NCBI GenBank assembly: GCA_027489965.1
Contig: JAIXZA010000044.1
Location: forward strand, 20,177 to 84,176
DNA: 64,000 bases
Source of the DNA: Verrucomicrobiaceae bacterium
Lineage (GTDB): Bacteria; Verrucomicrobiota; Verrucomicrobiia; Verrucomicrobiales; Verrucomicrobiaceae
Reading direction: 5' to 3'
The notes under the pieces were generated by a model. It did no database searches. It worked only from the letters and a program-made list of their open reading frames with translations, and was not told where the DNA came from. Within the stretch, counting starts at the first letter, position 1. Every line of letters starts with the position of its first letter. Positions 1 to 10,900 of the stretch are shown one piece after another. Both the position numbers and the translations under genes were made by a program.

Positions 1-1129
1 AAACCACCGCTGGGTGACCGTCATCTCTGACCCGGCTGATTACGCCGGCGTGCTCGCCGAGATGAAAGAAAACAAAGGTGACACCACCCTGGCCACCCGT
101 GAGCGTTTGGCCTGCAAGGTCTTCCAGCGCACCTCCAGTTACGATGCGGCTATCGCTGGCTTCCTGAACAAGGAACAACTGACCCAAAAAACCTACTCAC
201 TGACCCTGCCTCTGCACAGCGAACTCCGCTACGGCGACAATCCGCACCAGAAAGCGGCACTGTACGGGAACTTCAGCGACTACTTTGTGAAGCTTCATGG
301 CAAAGACCTGAGTTACACCAACATTCTGGACATCCATGGTGCAGCAGCCCTGATTGAAGAATTCCGCCGTCCTTGCGTGGCCATTCTAAAACACACCAAT
401 CCCTGCGGTGTCGGCTGTGCGGATGAAGATCTGCGTGAAGCCTGGACCAAGGCCTTCGAAACGGATAAACAAGCTCCTTTTGGCGGCGTGATCGTGATCA
501 ACCGCAGCATGACCGTGGGACTAGCCCGCATCATCTCGGAGATCTTCACTGACATCATCATCGCCCCAGACTTCGACGCCGATGCGCGTGCTCTCTTGCA
601 GAAAAAGAAAAACCTCCGCCTCATCCAGATGCTGCCAAGCGTGACAGAGACCCTCAGTGAGCCTGTCATCCGCAACGCCCCAGGTGGATTCATGGTCATG
701 GACAGTGATCCACGCGCCATGGGCCTGGAAGATTTGGAGAGCAAAGTGAAGACCAAGCGCCCACCGACCCGCGACGAGATCGAGGCCATGCGCTTTGCTT
801 GGCGCATCGTGAAGCATGTTAAATCCAACGCCATCGTCTTTGCCACCCATGACCGCACACTCGGCATCGGTGCAGGCCAGATGAGCCGTGTAGACTCCTG
901 CCGGATCGCCATTTGGAAGGCCCAGGAAGCAGGTCTTTCCCTGGCTGGCAGTGTCGTCGCCAGTGATGCCATGTTCCCCTTTGCTGACGGCCTCATCGCC
1001 TGCGCCGAAGCTGGTGCAACGGCGGCCATTCAGCCCGGCGGCTCCATGCGGGACGAAGAAGTCATCGCCGCAGCCGATGAACGGAAGCTGGCCATGGTCT
1101 TCACCGGTCACCGCCATTTCCTGCATTGA
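1..1129 (+). CDS. purH: Bifunctional AICAR formyltransferase/IMP cyclohydrolase PurH (5' end outside window)
   Basis: This enzyme catalyses the last two steps of de novo purine synthesis: AICAR is formylated using 10-formyl-THF, then closed to IMP in the cytoplasm. The frame is open from base 2 with no start, so the gene begins before the window. About 375 residues are visible of a family usual of roughly 510-525. What is missing is most of the N-terminal cyclohydrolase (MGS-like) domain, whose last strand reads VTVISDPADY. The formyltransferase domain looks complete: LRYGDNPHQKAALYG, the KHTNPCG motif and the typical C-terminus GHRHFLH. There are 95 bases before plsX, which is not a usual partner. 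The purine genes purE and purK lie far away at about 43.5-45.1 kb. Identification is very secure. Confidence 0.97.
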   Translation, partial: NHRWVTVISDPADYAGVLAEMKENKGDTTLATRERLACKVFQRTSSYDAAIAGFLNKEQLTQKTYSLTLPLHSELRYGDNPHQKAALYGNFSDYFVKLHGKDLSYTNILDIHGAAALIEEFRRPCVAILKHTNPCGVGCADEDLREAWTKAFETDKQAPFGGVIVINRSMTVGLARIISEIFTDIIIAPDFDADARALLQKKKNLRLIQMLPSVTETLSEPVIRNAPGGFMVMDSDPRAMGLEDLESKVKTKRPPTRDEIEAMRFAWRIVKHVKSNAIVFATHDRTLGIGAGQMSRVDSCRIAIWKAQEAGLSLAGSVVASDAMFPFADGLIACAEAGATAAIQPGGSMRDEEVIAAADERKLAMVFTGHRHFLH

Positions 1130-1224
1130 TTCTTCTGATCGAGCTGGGGATTCGCTGTTTGCAATCCCCACACGGCACGCTTTAAGCTCATGGAACTTGT
1201 TTTGAATCAACCCATTTTTGAGGA

Positions 1225-2247
1225 ATGAAAATAGCGCTGGATGTGATGGGGGGCGACCATGCTCCAAGGAACCCCATGGGCGGCGTCAAGCTGGCTCTGG
1301 AAGAACTTACCCAGATCGAAAAGATCTATCTGGTCGGCGTGCCAGAGGTCATCGAGCGTGAAATGCAACAACAAGCCATCCCGCAAAGTCCAAAGCTAGA
1401 AATCGTGCCTGCTTATCAAGTCGTGGACATGAACGACAGCGGACTGGATGCGGTGCGGAAGAAAAAAGACAGCTCCATCTCACGCGCCGTCGATTTGGTC
1501 AAAGACCGCATGGCCGATGCGGTTGTCAGCGCTGGGCACACTGGGGCAGCCGTCACTGCCAGCCTCATCAAACTACGCACCCTACCCCACATCGAGCGGC
1601 CAGCCATTGCGGCCATCATGCCCTCCAGATCCCACCACTGGGTGCTCATCGACGCCGGCGCCAATCCTGACAGTCTGCCTGGTCACCTTGTCCAAAATGC
1701 TCTCATGGGCAGTGCCTATGCCCGCCATGTGCTGGGCCGCGAGAACCCGCGCGTCGGACTCATGTCCAATGGTACGGAAGAAGAAAAAGGCAATGCTTTG
1801 TGCAAAGAGACCAGCAAGCTGCTGCGCACAACACCTGGGATCAATTTCATCGGCAATATCGAAGGCCATGACCTCTGGGAGACGCCGCCAGACGTGGTGG
1901 TTTGCGATGGCTTTACCGGTAACATCATCCTGAAAACCTCTGAAGCTCTGGCCCATGCCATGTTTGGCATGATCAAGTCTGAAATCATGAGCACGACGCG
2001 CTCAAAAATTGGCGGCATGTTAGCCAAACCTGCCTTCAAACGCGTGCACAAACGCACCAGTGCCGATGAATCAGGCGGCATGCCCCTGCTAGGGCTCAAC
2101 GGCATCACCATCATCTCCCACGGCGGTGCCAGTGCCTATGCCATGAAAAATGCCTTGCGCATGGCCTGTGAAACGATTTCTCATCAGGTGAACCCTCACA
2201 TTGAGGCCGCCATCTCCCAACATCTTCTGCTTCACGGCCACCTGTAA
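1225..2247 (+). CDS. plsX: Phosphate acyltransferase PlsX
   Basis: PlsX converts acyl-ACP to acyl-phosphate, the donor used by PlsY to make lysophosphatidic acid, so it feeds fatty acids into phospholipids. The protein has 340 residues, the usual family length. The N-terminal signature ALDVMGGDHAP is at residues 4-14, followed by AGHTGAAV, DAGAN and the CDGFTGNI motif. The ATG at 1225 directly follows a purine-rich GAGGA. The next gene is fabH, 28 bases downstream on the same strand; plsX-fabH is a widely conserved bacterial pair. The rpmF gene that often precedes plsX is not here. Very secure. Confidence 0.97.
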   Translation: MKIALDVMGGDHAPRNPMGGVKLALEELTQIEKIYLVGVPEVIEREMQQQAIPQSPKLEIVPAYQVVDMNDSGLDAVRKKKDSSISRAVDLVKDRMADAVVSAGHTGAAVTASLIKLRTLPHIERPAIAAIMPSRSHHWVLIDAGANPDSLPGHLVQNALMGSAYARHVLGRENPRVGLMSNGTEEEKGNALCKETSKLLRTTPGINFIGNIEGHDLWETPPDVVVCDGFTGNIILKTSEALAHAMFGMIKSEIMSTTRSKIGGMLAKPAFKRVHKRTSADESGGMPLLGLNGITIISHGGASAYAMKNALRMACETISHQVNPHIEAAISQHLLLHGHL

Positions 2248-2275
2248 TCCTGGCCAACCTTTCCTTTTCCCGACC

Positions 2276-3277
2276 ATGTCATCCCCTTGCGTCTCCAGCA
2301 TCATCGGCACCGGCAGTTACATGCCGGAAAAGATCCTCACCAACGAAGAGCTCTCTAAAATCGTTGATACCTCTGACGAGTGGATCACGACCCGCACCGG
2401 CATCAAGGAACGCCGGATCGCCGCCGACAACCAAGCCACCAGTGACCTCGCTACAGCCGCAGCCTTGCGCGCCATGGAGTCGGCTGGCGTGAAGCCTGAG
2501 GACATTGACCTGATCGTTGTGGCTACCGTCACGCCAGACATGCCCTTTCCCTCCACCGCCTGCTTTGTGCAAAAGAACATTGGGGCCAGCAATGCGGTCT
2601 GTTTTGATATCAGTGCAGCATGTTCCGGCTTCCTTTATGCGCTGCAAGTGGCGCGCAATTTCCTCAATGCCGGCACGCGCAGCACGGCCCTCGTCATTGG
2701 CGCTGAAAAGCTCAGCACGCTGGTCAACTGGACCGACCGCAACACCTGCGTTCTCTTTGGAGACGGCGCTGGAGCCGTTGTCATCCGTGCCGTTGACTCC
2801 GCCACAGAGGCCCCAGGCCGCGTGCTCAGCACCATCATGGGGAGCGATGGCAATTTGGTCAATCTGCTGCGTGTTCCTGGAGGTGGCAGCGCCTGCCCGA
2901 TTACCGCTGAAAATATCGACAGCCGTCTGAACACCATCCACATGGAAGGTAAAGAGACCTTTAAACATGCGGTCACACGCATGTGCCAGGCCAGTGAAAA
3001 AGCCCTGGAAATGGCCGGCCTGACCAAAGAAGACATCTCCCTCGTCATTCCCCACCAGGCCAATGCCAGAATCATCACCGCCATCGCTGATCGCTTGGAC
3101 CTGCCGCATGAAAAAGCCTTCATGAACGTTGACAAATACGGCAACACAAGCGCCGCAACCATCCCCGTCGCTCTAGATGAAGCCAACCGCCAAGGTCGCC
3201 TCAAGCGCGGTGATATTGTCCTCCTCGTTGCCTTCGGGGGCGGTTTTACCTGGGCCAGCTCGGTCATCCGCTGGTAG
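2276..3277 (+). CDS. fabH: Beta-ketoacyl-ACP synthase III FabH
   Basis: FabH starts type II fatty acid synthesis by condensing an acyl-CoA (often acetyl-CoA) with malonyl-ACP. The catalytic triad can be placed as Cys116 (AACSGF), His260 (PHQAN) and Asn290 (GNTSAA), all intact. I chose the ATG at 2276, giving 333 residues; the frame stays open upstream to 2201 but that part overlaps the end of plsX and does not resemble the family N-terminus. The C-terminus has the family motif VAFGGGFTWASS. It probably shares a transcript with plsX. Very secure. Confidence 0.96.
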   Translation: MSSPCVSSIIGTGSYMPEKILTNEELSKIVDTSDEWITTRTGIKERRIAADNQATSDLATAAALRAMESAGVKPEDIDLIVVATVTPDMPFPSTACFVQKNIGASNAVCFDISAACSGFLYALQVARNFLNAGTRSTALVIGAEKLSTLVNWTDRNTCVLFGDGAGAVVIRAVDSATEAPGRVLSTIMGSDGNLVNLLRVPGGGSACPITAENIDSRLNTIHMEGKETFKHAVTRMCQASEKALEMAGLTKEDISLVIPHQANARIITAIADRLDLPHEKAFMNVDKYGNTSAATIPVALDEANRQGRLKRGDIVLLVAFGGGFTWASSVIRW

Positions 3278-3307
3278 CTTGCTTTAACAATTACTTCCAC
3301 ACCTTCC

Positions 3308-4681
3308 ATGAACCGCACGGCCATCCTTAATGTCGTCGGGCTCACCCCTCGGCTGATTGGCGATCACACGCCTAAAATCCGAGCCTTCATGGAAAGGAAT
3401 CGCAGCGCACTGATCGAGCCCGTCCTGCCAGCCGTTACCTGCACGGCTCAGGCCACCTATGTCACTGGCACACTGCCGAAAGACCATGGAGCCGTGGCCA
3501 ATGGCTGGTATGACCGCGACTACGCCGAGCACCGCTTTTGGAAACAGCCGGAGTCCCTTGTCCACGGTGAAAAGCTCTGGGACATGCTGAGGAAGCAAAA
3601 CCGCGACTTCACCTGTGCCAAAGTCTTCTGGTGGTACAACATGTACTCCAGTGCTGACTTCACCATCACTCCACGTCCGCTTTACCTGAGCGACGGCAGC
3701 AAAGTTTTCGACATCCACACCCAGCCTATGGGCCTGAGAGACCGCATCAAGCGTGACTTGGGCGAGTTCCCCTTCCGTCACTTCTGGGGACCCGACAGCG
3801 GCATTCAGTCGTCTCAATGGATCGCTGCCAGCGCCAAATGGATCGAAGAAAAACACTGGCCTGACCTCAGCCTCGTCTATCTCCCGCACCTTGACTACAA
3901 TCTTCAGCGTCATGGCCTGAAGATGGACATCATCCAGCATGACCTGAAGCAGATTGATGACGTCGTCGGCGACCTCATCAGCTTTTACGAAAGCCGCCAG
4001 ATCCAGTGCGTGCTGCTGTCTGAATATGGCATTACCGATGTTGATCAACCCGTGCATCTGAACCGTGTCTTTCGTGAACGTGGCTGGCTTTCCATCAAAG
4101 ACGAAGTCGGTCGTGAAACCCTGGATCTAGGAGGATCGCGCGCCTTTGCCATCGCCGACCATCAGCTGGCTCACATTTACGTGAACGACCCGACGATTCT
4201 GGAGGAAGTCCGCGCCGTTCTCACTCAAACCCCAGGCGTGCAGCAGGTGCTCGGCAAGGTCGAAAAACACTATGCAGGTCTGAATCACTCCCGCAGTGGC
4301 GAGCTCGTTGCCGTGGCCGACGCGCGCAGTTGGTTCACTTACTATTACTGGCAGGATGACGCCAAAGCCCCTGACTTTGCGCGCTGCGTGGACATCCACC
4401 GGAAGTGTGGCTACGACCCTGCCGAACTCTTCCTCGACCCCACACTGAAAGCGCCCAAGCTCAAACTCGCGCTCAGTTTAGCTAAAAAGAAGCTAGGCTT
4501 CCGCTACCTCATGGACGTGATCCCTCTGGATGCCACACTGGTCAAAGGCAGCCACGGACGCATTCCTGAGGACAGTGCCGACTGGCCCATTTTGATCGGC
4601 AACTTCAAAAGTCTGCCCCACAACGCCCCCGTCCGCGCCGACCAAGTCTGCAACCAGCTGCTAAGTCTCTGTCAGAGCTAA
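3308..4681 (+). CDS. Alkaline-phosphatase-superfamily hydrolase (nucleotide pyrophosphatase/phosphodiesterase type)
   Basis: This 457-residue protein looks like a member of the type I phosphodiesterase/nucleotide pyrophosphatase branch of the alkaline phosphatase superfamily. Near the N-terminus, PAVTCTAQATYVTG carries the presumed Thr nucleophile in its usual setting, followed by PKDHGAVANGWYDRD, a typical family stretch. Later LSEYGITDV and KGSHG are candidate metal-binding segments. No signal peptide is evident, so a cytoplasmic location is likely. It starts 30 bases after fabH on the same strand and may be co-transcribed. Proteins of this kind also occur as EboF in bacterial ebo clusters, but no other ebo gene is adjacent. 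Substrate is unknown. Confidence 0.78.
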   Translation: MNRTAILNVVGLTPRLIGDHTPKIRAFMERNRSALIEPVLPAVTCTAQATYVTGTLPKDHGAVANGWYDRDYAEHRFWKQPESLVHGEKLWDMLRKQNRDFTCAKVFWWYNMYSSADFTITPRPLYLSDGSKVFDIHTQPMGLRDRIKRDLGEFPFRHFWGPDSGIQSSQWIAASAKWIEEKHWPDLSLVYLPHLDYNLQRHGLKMDIIQHDLKQIDDVVGDLISFYESRQIQCVLLSEYGITDVDQPVHLNRVFRERGWLSIKDEVGRETLDLGGSRAFAIADHQLAHIYVNDPTILEEVRAVLTQTPGVQQVLGKVEKHYAGLNHSRSGELVAVADARSWFTYYYWQDDAKAPDFARCVDIHRKCGYDPAELFLDPTLKAPKLKLALSLAKKKLGFRYLMDVIPLDATLVKGSHGRIPEDSADWPILIGNFKSLPHNAPVRADQVCNQLLSLCQS

Positions 4682-4742
4682 TCCAGACAAAATGCAGATT
4701 GCTGCAAAATAGAGTCCCAAAGTCCGTACTCTAGGGCTTCCT

Positions 4743-7700
4743 ATGCGATTTCTATTTCTGACTCTTGTCCTGACAGCGACCAGCCTGCAAGCCGCCCCAC
4801 AATGGATCTGGCTATCCAAGGATGGCAACAAAGACAAAGCCGTCACCTTCCGCCACCGATTTGACGTTCCACAAAATGCGCAACTCGCGACACTGGAGCT
4901 CACCTGTGACAATGGCGCTACCGCCAGCCTCAACGGCCAAAAAGTTCTCACCAATGAAGACTGGCAGCAGCCATCCAAAGCCGACGTTAGTCAACATCTC
5001 AAGCGTGGCGAAAGCAACGAACTCATCTTCAATGCCACCAACAAAGGCGGCGTCGCGGCACTCGTCGCTCGGATCACCTTGAAACTGCCCGCAGGTCGTG
5101 AGGACATCGTGATCGAGACCAATGGCAAGTGGGAAGCTGCCAAAACGGGCACTCAGGATTTCAAGAAGGCTCTAGTCATTGAGGAATATGGCAAAGGACC
5201 TTGGGGCAAGCCATTCGACGGCAAGATCGGCAGCGGCGGCGGTTCAAATAACGGCCCTGCCGAATCCATCGCTGCGGCCGACATCACTGCGCCCAAAGGT
5301 TTCAAAGTAGAAAAGCTCTACAATGTACCCAAGGATCAAGAAGGCTCCTGGGTGGCGCTCACAGTGGATCAAAAAGGCCGCCTGATTGCCTGTGACCAAT
5401 ATGGCAGCATTTATCGCATGCCTGTGCCTGCCATTGGGAAAACGGAGACCCTTAAACCAGAAAAGCTCAACATCGAAATGGGCAAAGCTCATGGTTTGCT
5501 TTATGCCTTTGATAGTCTCTACGTGATGGTGAATGAAAACGGCAAAGACAACGGTCTTTTCCGTCTCACCGACACCAACGGTGACGATCAATACGATAAG
5601 ACAGAAAAGCTGCATACCATGGCAGGCGGTGGTGAGCACGGACTGCACAGCATGATCCTCAGCCCAGATGGTAAACGCATCTTTTTTAACTGTGGCAACC
5701 ATACCAAGCTGCCTGAAGGAATTCAAAAAAGCCGTGCCGCCAAAGCCTGGGACGAAGATCACATCCTTCCCCGCATGTGGGATGCCAATGGCCATGCCCG
5801 CGGCATCCTCGCTCCCGGCGGCTATGTTTGCAGCATGGATCCAGACGGAAAAAATCTAGAACTCTTTTGCTATGGCTTCCGCAATGAATTCGACATCGCC
5901 TTTGATCTCAGTGGCGAGCTGTTCACCTACGATGCTGATATGGAGTGGGACATCGGTTCCCCCTGGTATCGTCCAACTCGTGTCAATCACTGTGTGAGTG
6001 GTGCCGACTATGGCTGGCGCAGTGGTAGCGGCAAGTGGCCCGGTTATTATCCCGACAGCCTGCCCACCACAATCGATATCGGCCCAGGTAGTCCGACTGG
6101 CGTCGTCAGTGGTAATGGTGCTAAATTCCCCGCCAAGTATCAGCGCGCCATTTTCATCAATGACTGGACCTATGGCACCATGTGGGCCATTCACTTACAG
6201 CCTAAAGGCGGCAGCTTCATTGCCGAGAAAGAAGAGTTCGTTTTCGGCAAACCCCTTCCTCTCACCGATGTCGTCATCCACCCGCAGGACGGGGCCATGT
6301 ACTTTGCCGTCGGTGGTCGAAGAACGCAATCCGGCGTTTATCGCGTGACCTATGTAGGCGATGAATCCACAGCAGCTGCACAAGCATTGCCCTTGGATGA
6401 AGAATCGCGCATGCGACAGGCACTGGAAGCTATGCATGCAGAAGGTGATCCCCAAAAAATCCTGTCGGCTGCCTGGCCTTACCTGAGTCACAGTGATCGT
6501 CACGTACGCTACGCTGCGCGTGTGGCCATCGAACGCCTTCCAGTTGAACTATGGAAGGCAAAAGCATTGGCTGAAACCCATCCGCAAGCCCTGATTGAGG
6601 CCATGGTCGCCTTAGCCCGCATGAGCGGTGCTGGAACTGGGAACGAAGGCGGCAAACCAACCTCCAAACCCACGGGCACCTCCTCCGCACCCATTGGGTC
6701 AGTCTCCCCAGACAAGGTTGAGTTGCAGGGACAGATGCTGCGCGTTCTGACCAACCTGCAGAGCACCGACCTCAATCTCAACCAACAACTCGCCACACTG
6801 CGGGCCCTGGAGCTGGTGCTCATCCGCCTTGGTAAACCAGCGCCTGATGTCTGCGCCAAGACCGCTGCCAGGTTAGAGGCAGCTTATCCTGCTGAGAACG
6901 CTCTCATCAATCGTGAACTCTGCCAATTACTCGTTGTCCTAGATTCCACCAAAGCTCCAGTCAAAACGCTCGCCCTCATGGCCACAGCCAAGGATGACTT
7001 CCAAGAAGTGGCTACCGACGCAGTTTTAAGCCGAAATGATGGCTACGCAAATGCAGCCAGAGCGGCCGCAGGCAGCCGCCCCAATGGCCAGCAGATCAGC
7101 TACATGTTTGCGCTGCGCAATGCCACCGCAGGTTGGACTCCCGAACTAAGAAAAACCTACTTTTCATGGTTCCCACGTGCACGCAGCTGGAAGGGCGGCA
7201 ACAGCTTTAAAGGCTTCATCGAAAACATTCGCAAAGACGCCTTGGCCACCTTTGTACCGAAGGAAGAATATGCGGCACTGGACGCACTCAGCAGCAAAAC
7301 AGAGGCCATCACCATCCCTAACTACGTGGCGCCTCAAGGCCCTGGCAGAGCCTGGACAGTCGATGAAGTCGTCAAACTTACTGCGAATGGTCTCAAAGGT
7401 CGCGACTTTGCCAATGGTGAAGCCATGTATCGCAGCACCATGTGCGCTACCTGCCACCGATTCAATGGTGACGGCGGTAGCATCGGCCCTGATCTCACCG
7501 GCATCGGCAACCGCTACACCATGCGTGACCTCATGGAAAACATTGTCGATCCTAGCAAAGTCATCTCCGATCAATACGACAGCCACGAAATCACCAAAAA
7601 AGATGGCAGCACCATCCTTGGCCGCATTGTCGTTGAAGAAAACGGCCAAATCTTCATCATGACCAACCCCTTCTCGCCGAGCGACCAACTCGCCATCAAC

Positions 7701-7847
7701 GAAAGCGACATCGCCAAGAAAGAGACCCGCAAAGTCAGCATGATGCCACCCGGTATGATCAATGCCCTGAACCAAGACGAGCTGCTCAATCTGCTCGCCT
7801 ATCTCAGCAGCGGCGGTAATGCCAAGGACAAAGCATTCACGAAATAA
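4743..7847 (+). CDS. PVC-type exported c-heme protein with beta-sandwich, beta-propeller and HEAT-like region
   Basis: This large exported protein (1034 residues) has the architecture of PVC-group CxxCH heme-binding proteins. Seen in order: a signal peptide (residues 1-18, cleavage after LQAA); a beta-sandwich-like region to about 145; a sugar-dehydrogenase-like beta-propeller at about 190-540 with motifs such as GEHGLHSMILSPDG and RNEFDIAFD; an alpha-helical HEAT-like region at about 545-860, interrupted by a Gly/Thr/Ser-rich linker near 630-655; and a C-terminal cytochrome c domain with C901-A-T-C904-H905, then GPDLTGIG and NIVDPSKVI. That C-terminal part matches the putative heme-binding domain known from Pirellula and Verrucomicrobium (TIGR02603 type). 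It heads a four-gene colinear set. The function of the family is not established; an extracytoplasmic redox or sugar-oxidising role is inference. Confidence 0.85.
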   Translation: MRFLFLTLVLTATSLQAAPQWIWLSKDGNKDKAVTFRHRFDVPQNAQLATLELTCDNGATASLNGQKVLTNEDWQQPSKADVSQHLKRGESNELIFNATNKGGVAALVARITLKLPAGREDIVIETNGKWEAAKTGTQDFKKALVIEEYGKGPWGKPFDGKIGSGGGSNNGPAESIAAADITAPKGFKVEKLYNVPKDQEGSWVALTVDQKGRLIACDQYGSIYRMPVPAIGKTETLKPEKLNIEMGKAHGLLYAFDSLYVMVNENGKDNGLFRLTDTNGDDQYDKTEKLHTMAGGGEHGLHSMILSPDGKRIFFNCGNHTKLPEGIQKSRAAKAWDEDHILPRMWDANGHARGILAPGGYVCSMDPDGKNLELFCYGFRNEFDIAFDLSGELFTYDADMEWDIGSPWYRPTRVNHCVSGADYGWRSGSGKWPGYYPDSLPTTIDIGPGSPTGVVSGNGAKFPAKYQRAIFINDWTYGTMWAIHLQPKGGSFIAEKEEFVFGKPLPLTDVVIHPQDGAMYFAVGGRRTQSGVYRVTYVGDESTAAAQALPLDEESRMRQALEAMHAEGDPQKILSAAWPYLSHSDRHVRYAARVAIERLPVELWKAKALAETHPQALIEAMVALARMSGAGTGNEGGKPTSKPTGTSSAPIGSVSPDKVELQGQMLRVLTNLQSTDLNLNQQLATLRALELVLIRLGKPAPDVCAKTAARLEAAYPAENALINRELCQLLVVLDSTKAPVKTLALMATAKDDFQEVATDAVLSRNDGYANAARAAAGSRPNGQQISYMFALRNATAGWTPELRKTYFSWFPRARSWKGGNSFKGFIENIRKDALATFVPKEEYAALDALSSKTEAITIPNYVAPQGPGRAWTVDEVVKLTANGLKGRDFANGEAMYRSTMCATCHRFNGDGGSIGPDLTGIGNRYTMRDLMENIVDPSKVISDQYDSHEITKKDGSTILGRIVVEENGQIFIMTNPFSPSDQLAINESDIAKKETRKVSMMPPGMINALNQDELLNLLAYLSSGGNAKDKAFTK

Positions 7848-7886
7848 GAGACAAAGCCGACGGCTAGCTTGGAAGCTGGCAAGAGG

Positions 7887-7923
7887 AATCATCAGACGTG
7901 CGTAGTACGACCTGACGATGATT
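7887..7923 (+). promoter_or_regulatory. Inverted repeat covering the start codon of the following gene
   Basis: AATCATC at 7887-7893 is perfectly complementary to GATGATT at 7917-7923, which contains the ATG at 7918-7920. In RNA this gives a 7-bp stem with a 23-base loop that would hold the start codon. The purine-rich AAGAGG lies just upstream of the left arm. It could modulate translation of the DUF1549/DUF1553 gene, or it may be chance. No regulator or known riboswitch is recognised. Confidence 0.25.
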
Positions 7924-10900
7924 GCCCGCGCCTATGTGCTTTTGCTTTTTTTACTGACTTCCTTGCTCATGGCAGAGGAATCAAAGGTCAATCCAGCGCA
8001 GGCCATGGGATTGCTGAAAACGCAGTGCCTGAGCTGCCACAACTCAGAGAAAAAGAAAGGCGGGCTTTCTCTGGAAACGCGTAACCAAGCGCTCAAAGGC
8101 GGCGACAATGGCTCAGCACTCAAGGCTGGCGATGCCACTAAAAGCGCTCTTATCACCGTCTTGAGCGACGCAGGCGAGGCCCACATGCCCCCTAAAAAGC
8201 AGATGCCAGAGAAGCAGCAGAACTTGCTTAAAGCCTGGGTCAATGCAGGTGCTTCTTGGGATGAAGAAGCTCTCAAAAAATTTGGTGAACTGACCCCAGC
8301 AAACAAGCTGACCTCACTCCCAGAAAATCATGCACCAGCAACAACGCTGGCACTAAGTGCCGATGGCCGATGGTTGGCGGCAGGCATTGGCAATCGCGTC
8401 TTGGTGCGTGATTTAAATGCCAAAGACTCACCCGTCGTCTCCACGTTAGAAGGCCATCAAGATGTCATCCAATCCCTGGCATGGAACAGTGACGCCACAC
8501 GGTTGGCCGCTGGCGGCTATCGCAGCGTTTTAGTCTGGAATACGAGTGACAGGAAGTTAACAAACACCTTATCCCAACCTCTTGAGGGTCGGATCACAGG
8601 AATCGCCTTTCTACTCGACAACACCACCCTGGTCCTAGCAGACGGCGCTACAAGTCTTCGTGGTCTTTTGCACCGCTGGAAACTGGGCGACTCGAAACCA
8701 TCTCAAACAATCGAAGCGCACACCGACAATATTGTCAGCCTCGCCATCAGCCAAGACGGCAAGCAAGTGGCCACCGGCGCGGCGGATAATCTAGCGAAGG
8801 TGTGGGAAGCTTCCAGCTTCAAAGAAAGAGCCAAAATTGAAGGCCACGTCGGGCACATCACAGCACTTGCCTTTAGCCCTGATGGCAAATGGTTGACCAC
8901 AGGCAGTGCAGATAAAGATCTCAAAGTTTGGGATATCGACAGCAAGGAAATGATCATGCTGCTAGGAGATAAATCTTCGGGAGTGAATGCTCTTTTTTGG
9001 ACAGCCGATGCCAGCAGCCTCACCTACTTCACGGAATCAGGCCGAGTCGAAAAAGTGACCGAGTTAAAGAAACACGATGGGGTGCGTCTGGCCTTCACTT
9101 CAGGCAAACAAAAGAAACTCACCAAACTCGACGACGTGCCAAACGCAGCCGTTATGAGCAGGGACGGGAAAAACATCTTTGCAGCACTCCACGGTGGCGT
9201 GGTCGTCAAGATCGATGAAAAGGCTAGCCTTACCAATCTCCAGGCTGCCACAACGGTGGCGAGCACAAAGTCCCCTAACCTTTCCTACACCAAAGACATT
9301 CTGCCGATCCTGACAAAAGCAGGCTGCAATCTGGGTGCCTGCCATGCAAAATCCAGCGGCCAGGCTGGCTTTCACCTTTCGATCTTCGCCTTTGATCCAA
9401 AGACGGATTTTATGGAGGTCGTCAATGACTCGCGCGGGCGTCGTGTCTTCCCTGCAAGGCCTGAGGACAGCCTGATATTGCAAAAAGCCACCGTGCGAGT
9501 TCAACACGAAGGTGGGCAGCGTTTTGAACCCGAATCAGAGTCGGCAAAAACAATCGCAGAATGGATCCGCCAAGGCATGCCTTATGAAACAGTGAACCAG
9601 CCTGCACTGCTGGGTATTGACGTGACTCCGAATGAAAAGACTTATCGCAAGAACGATTCGCAGCTTTTGAAAGTCATCGCCAAGTATGAAGACAAATCGA
9701 CTCGCGATGTCACAGCACTGGCCGATTACATCTCATCAGAAAAAGCCATCGCCACAGTCGATGAGGCTGGCAAAGTATCCACCAACACGGAGAGCGGCGA
9801 GACCGTTATCGTCGCACGCTACATGGGCATGGTGGCCATCTCACGTGTCGCAGTGCCTGCGGAAAAATTGTTCCCTGCTGAGCGCTATGCGGCACTGACG
9901 GTCCGCAACGAGATCGACAAACTTGTGTATTCTCGCCTGCAAAAGATCGGCTATCTCCCGAGCGCATCCTGTAGCGACCATGAATTCCTAAGACGCAGCA
10001 CTCTTGATGCAATTGGCATGCTTCCAACGGTGGAAGAAGCCCGCACTTTCCTCGCTGATAAAAATCCAAAGAAGCATGAACTCTGGATCGAATCCCTGCT
10101 AAAGCGCCCTGAGTGGGCTGAGCACTGGGCCTGCAAATGGGGTGATCTCATTCGTCCCAATCCTTCGCGAGTGGGAGTGAAACCAGTCTTCCTGCTGGAC
10201 CAATGGATCCGTCAAAGTTTCCGCGACAATAAGCCATGGAATGTCTTTGCCCGGGATTTACTGATAGCAGAAGGCAACACTCATAAAAATGGACCCGTCG
10301 CGATCTGGCGTGATAAACGCGAGCCCATTGATTCAGCCACCTTTATCGGTCAAATTTTCCTGGGAGTGCGTCTGGAATGCGCCAAGTGCCATCACCACCC
10401 GACGGAAAAGTGGGACCAAAAAGACTACTACCAACTGGCCGCCTTTTTCACCCAGATGAAGCACAAGGGACAAGGCATCTCTGCACCGATCAGCGGAGAG
10501 CCCGAGCATTGGTGGTTCGAGCCTGGAGCAGCCAGCATCGAACACCCCGTGACGAAGATAGCGCTTAAGCCGCGCCCACCAGCCGATGCAGAAATACCGA
10601 TCGCAGAAACGCAAGATCCACGGTCCATCTTGGCAGATTGGATGACTGACTCGAAGAATCCCTACTTTGCTCAGGCCATAGTCAACCGCACCTGGTCCAG
10701 CTTCATGGGCCGCGGCATTGTCGATCCCGTGGATGATTTCCGCGCCTCCAATCCACCAAGCAATGCGCCACTTCTTGACTGGCTTGCAAAAGACTTCATC
10801 AAACATGGCTACGATTTAAAGCATCTGATGCGTGTCATCATGTCCTCCCAAACCTACCGCCTGAGTAGCCTGCCCAATGAGACCAACCTAGCTGATTTAA

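Noticed and set aside
313..1267. Two long minus-strand open frames across purH (313-1029 and 521-1267)
   Set aside because: Both lie inside the well-supported purH coding frame, have no recognisable family and show biased Arg/Ser or Gly/Asp-rich composition expected from antisense frames in GC-rich DNA.
2279..3109. 276-codon minus-strand frame across fabH
   Set aside because: Antisense to an intact fabH with all catalytic residues; composition typical of a shadow frame.
7164..7892. 242-codon minus-strand frame across the end of the heme/HEAT protein
   Set aside because: It mirrors the cytochrome domain in reverse and has no independent signal; the plus-strand protein is complete.
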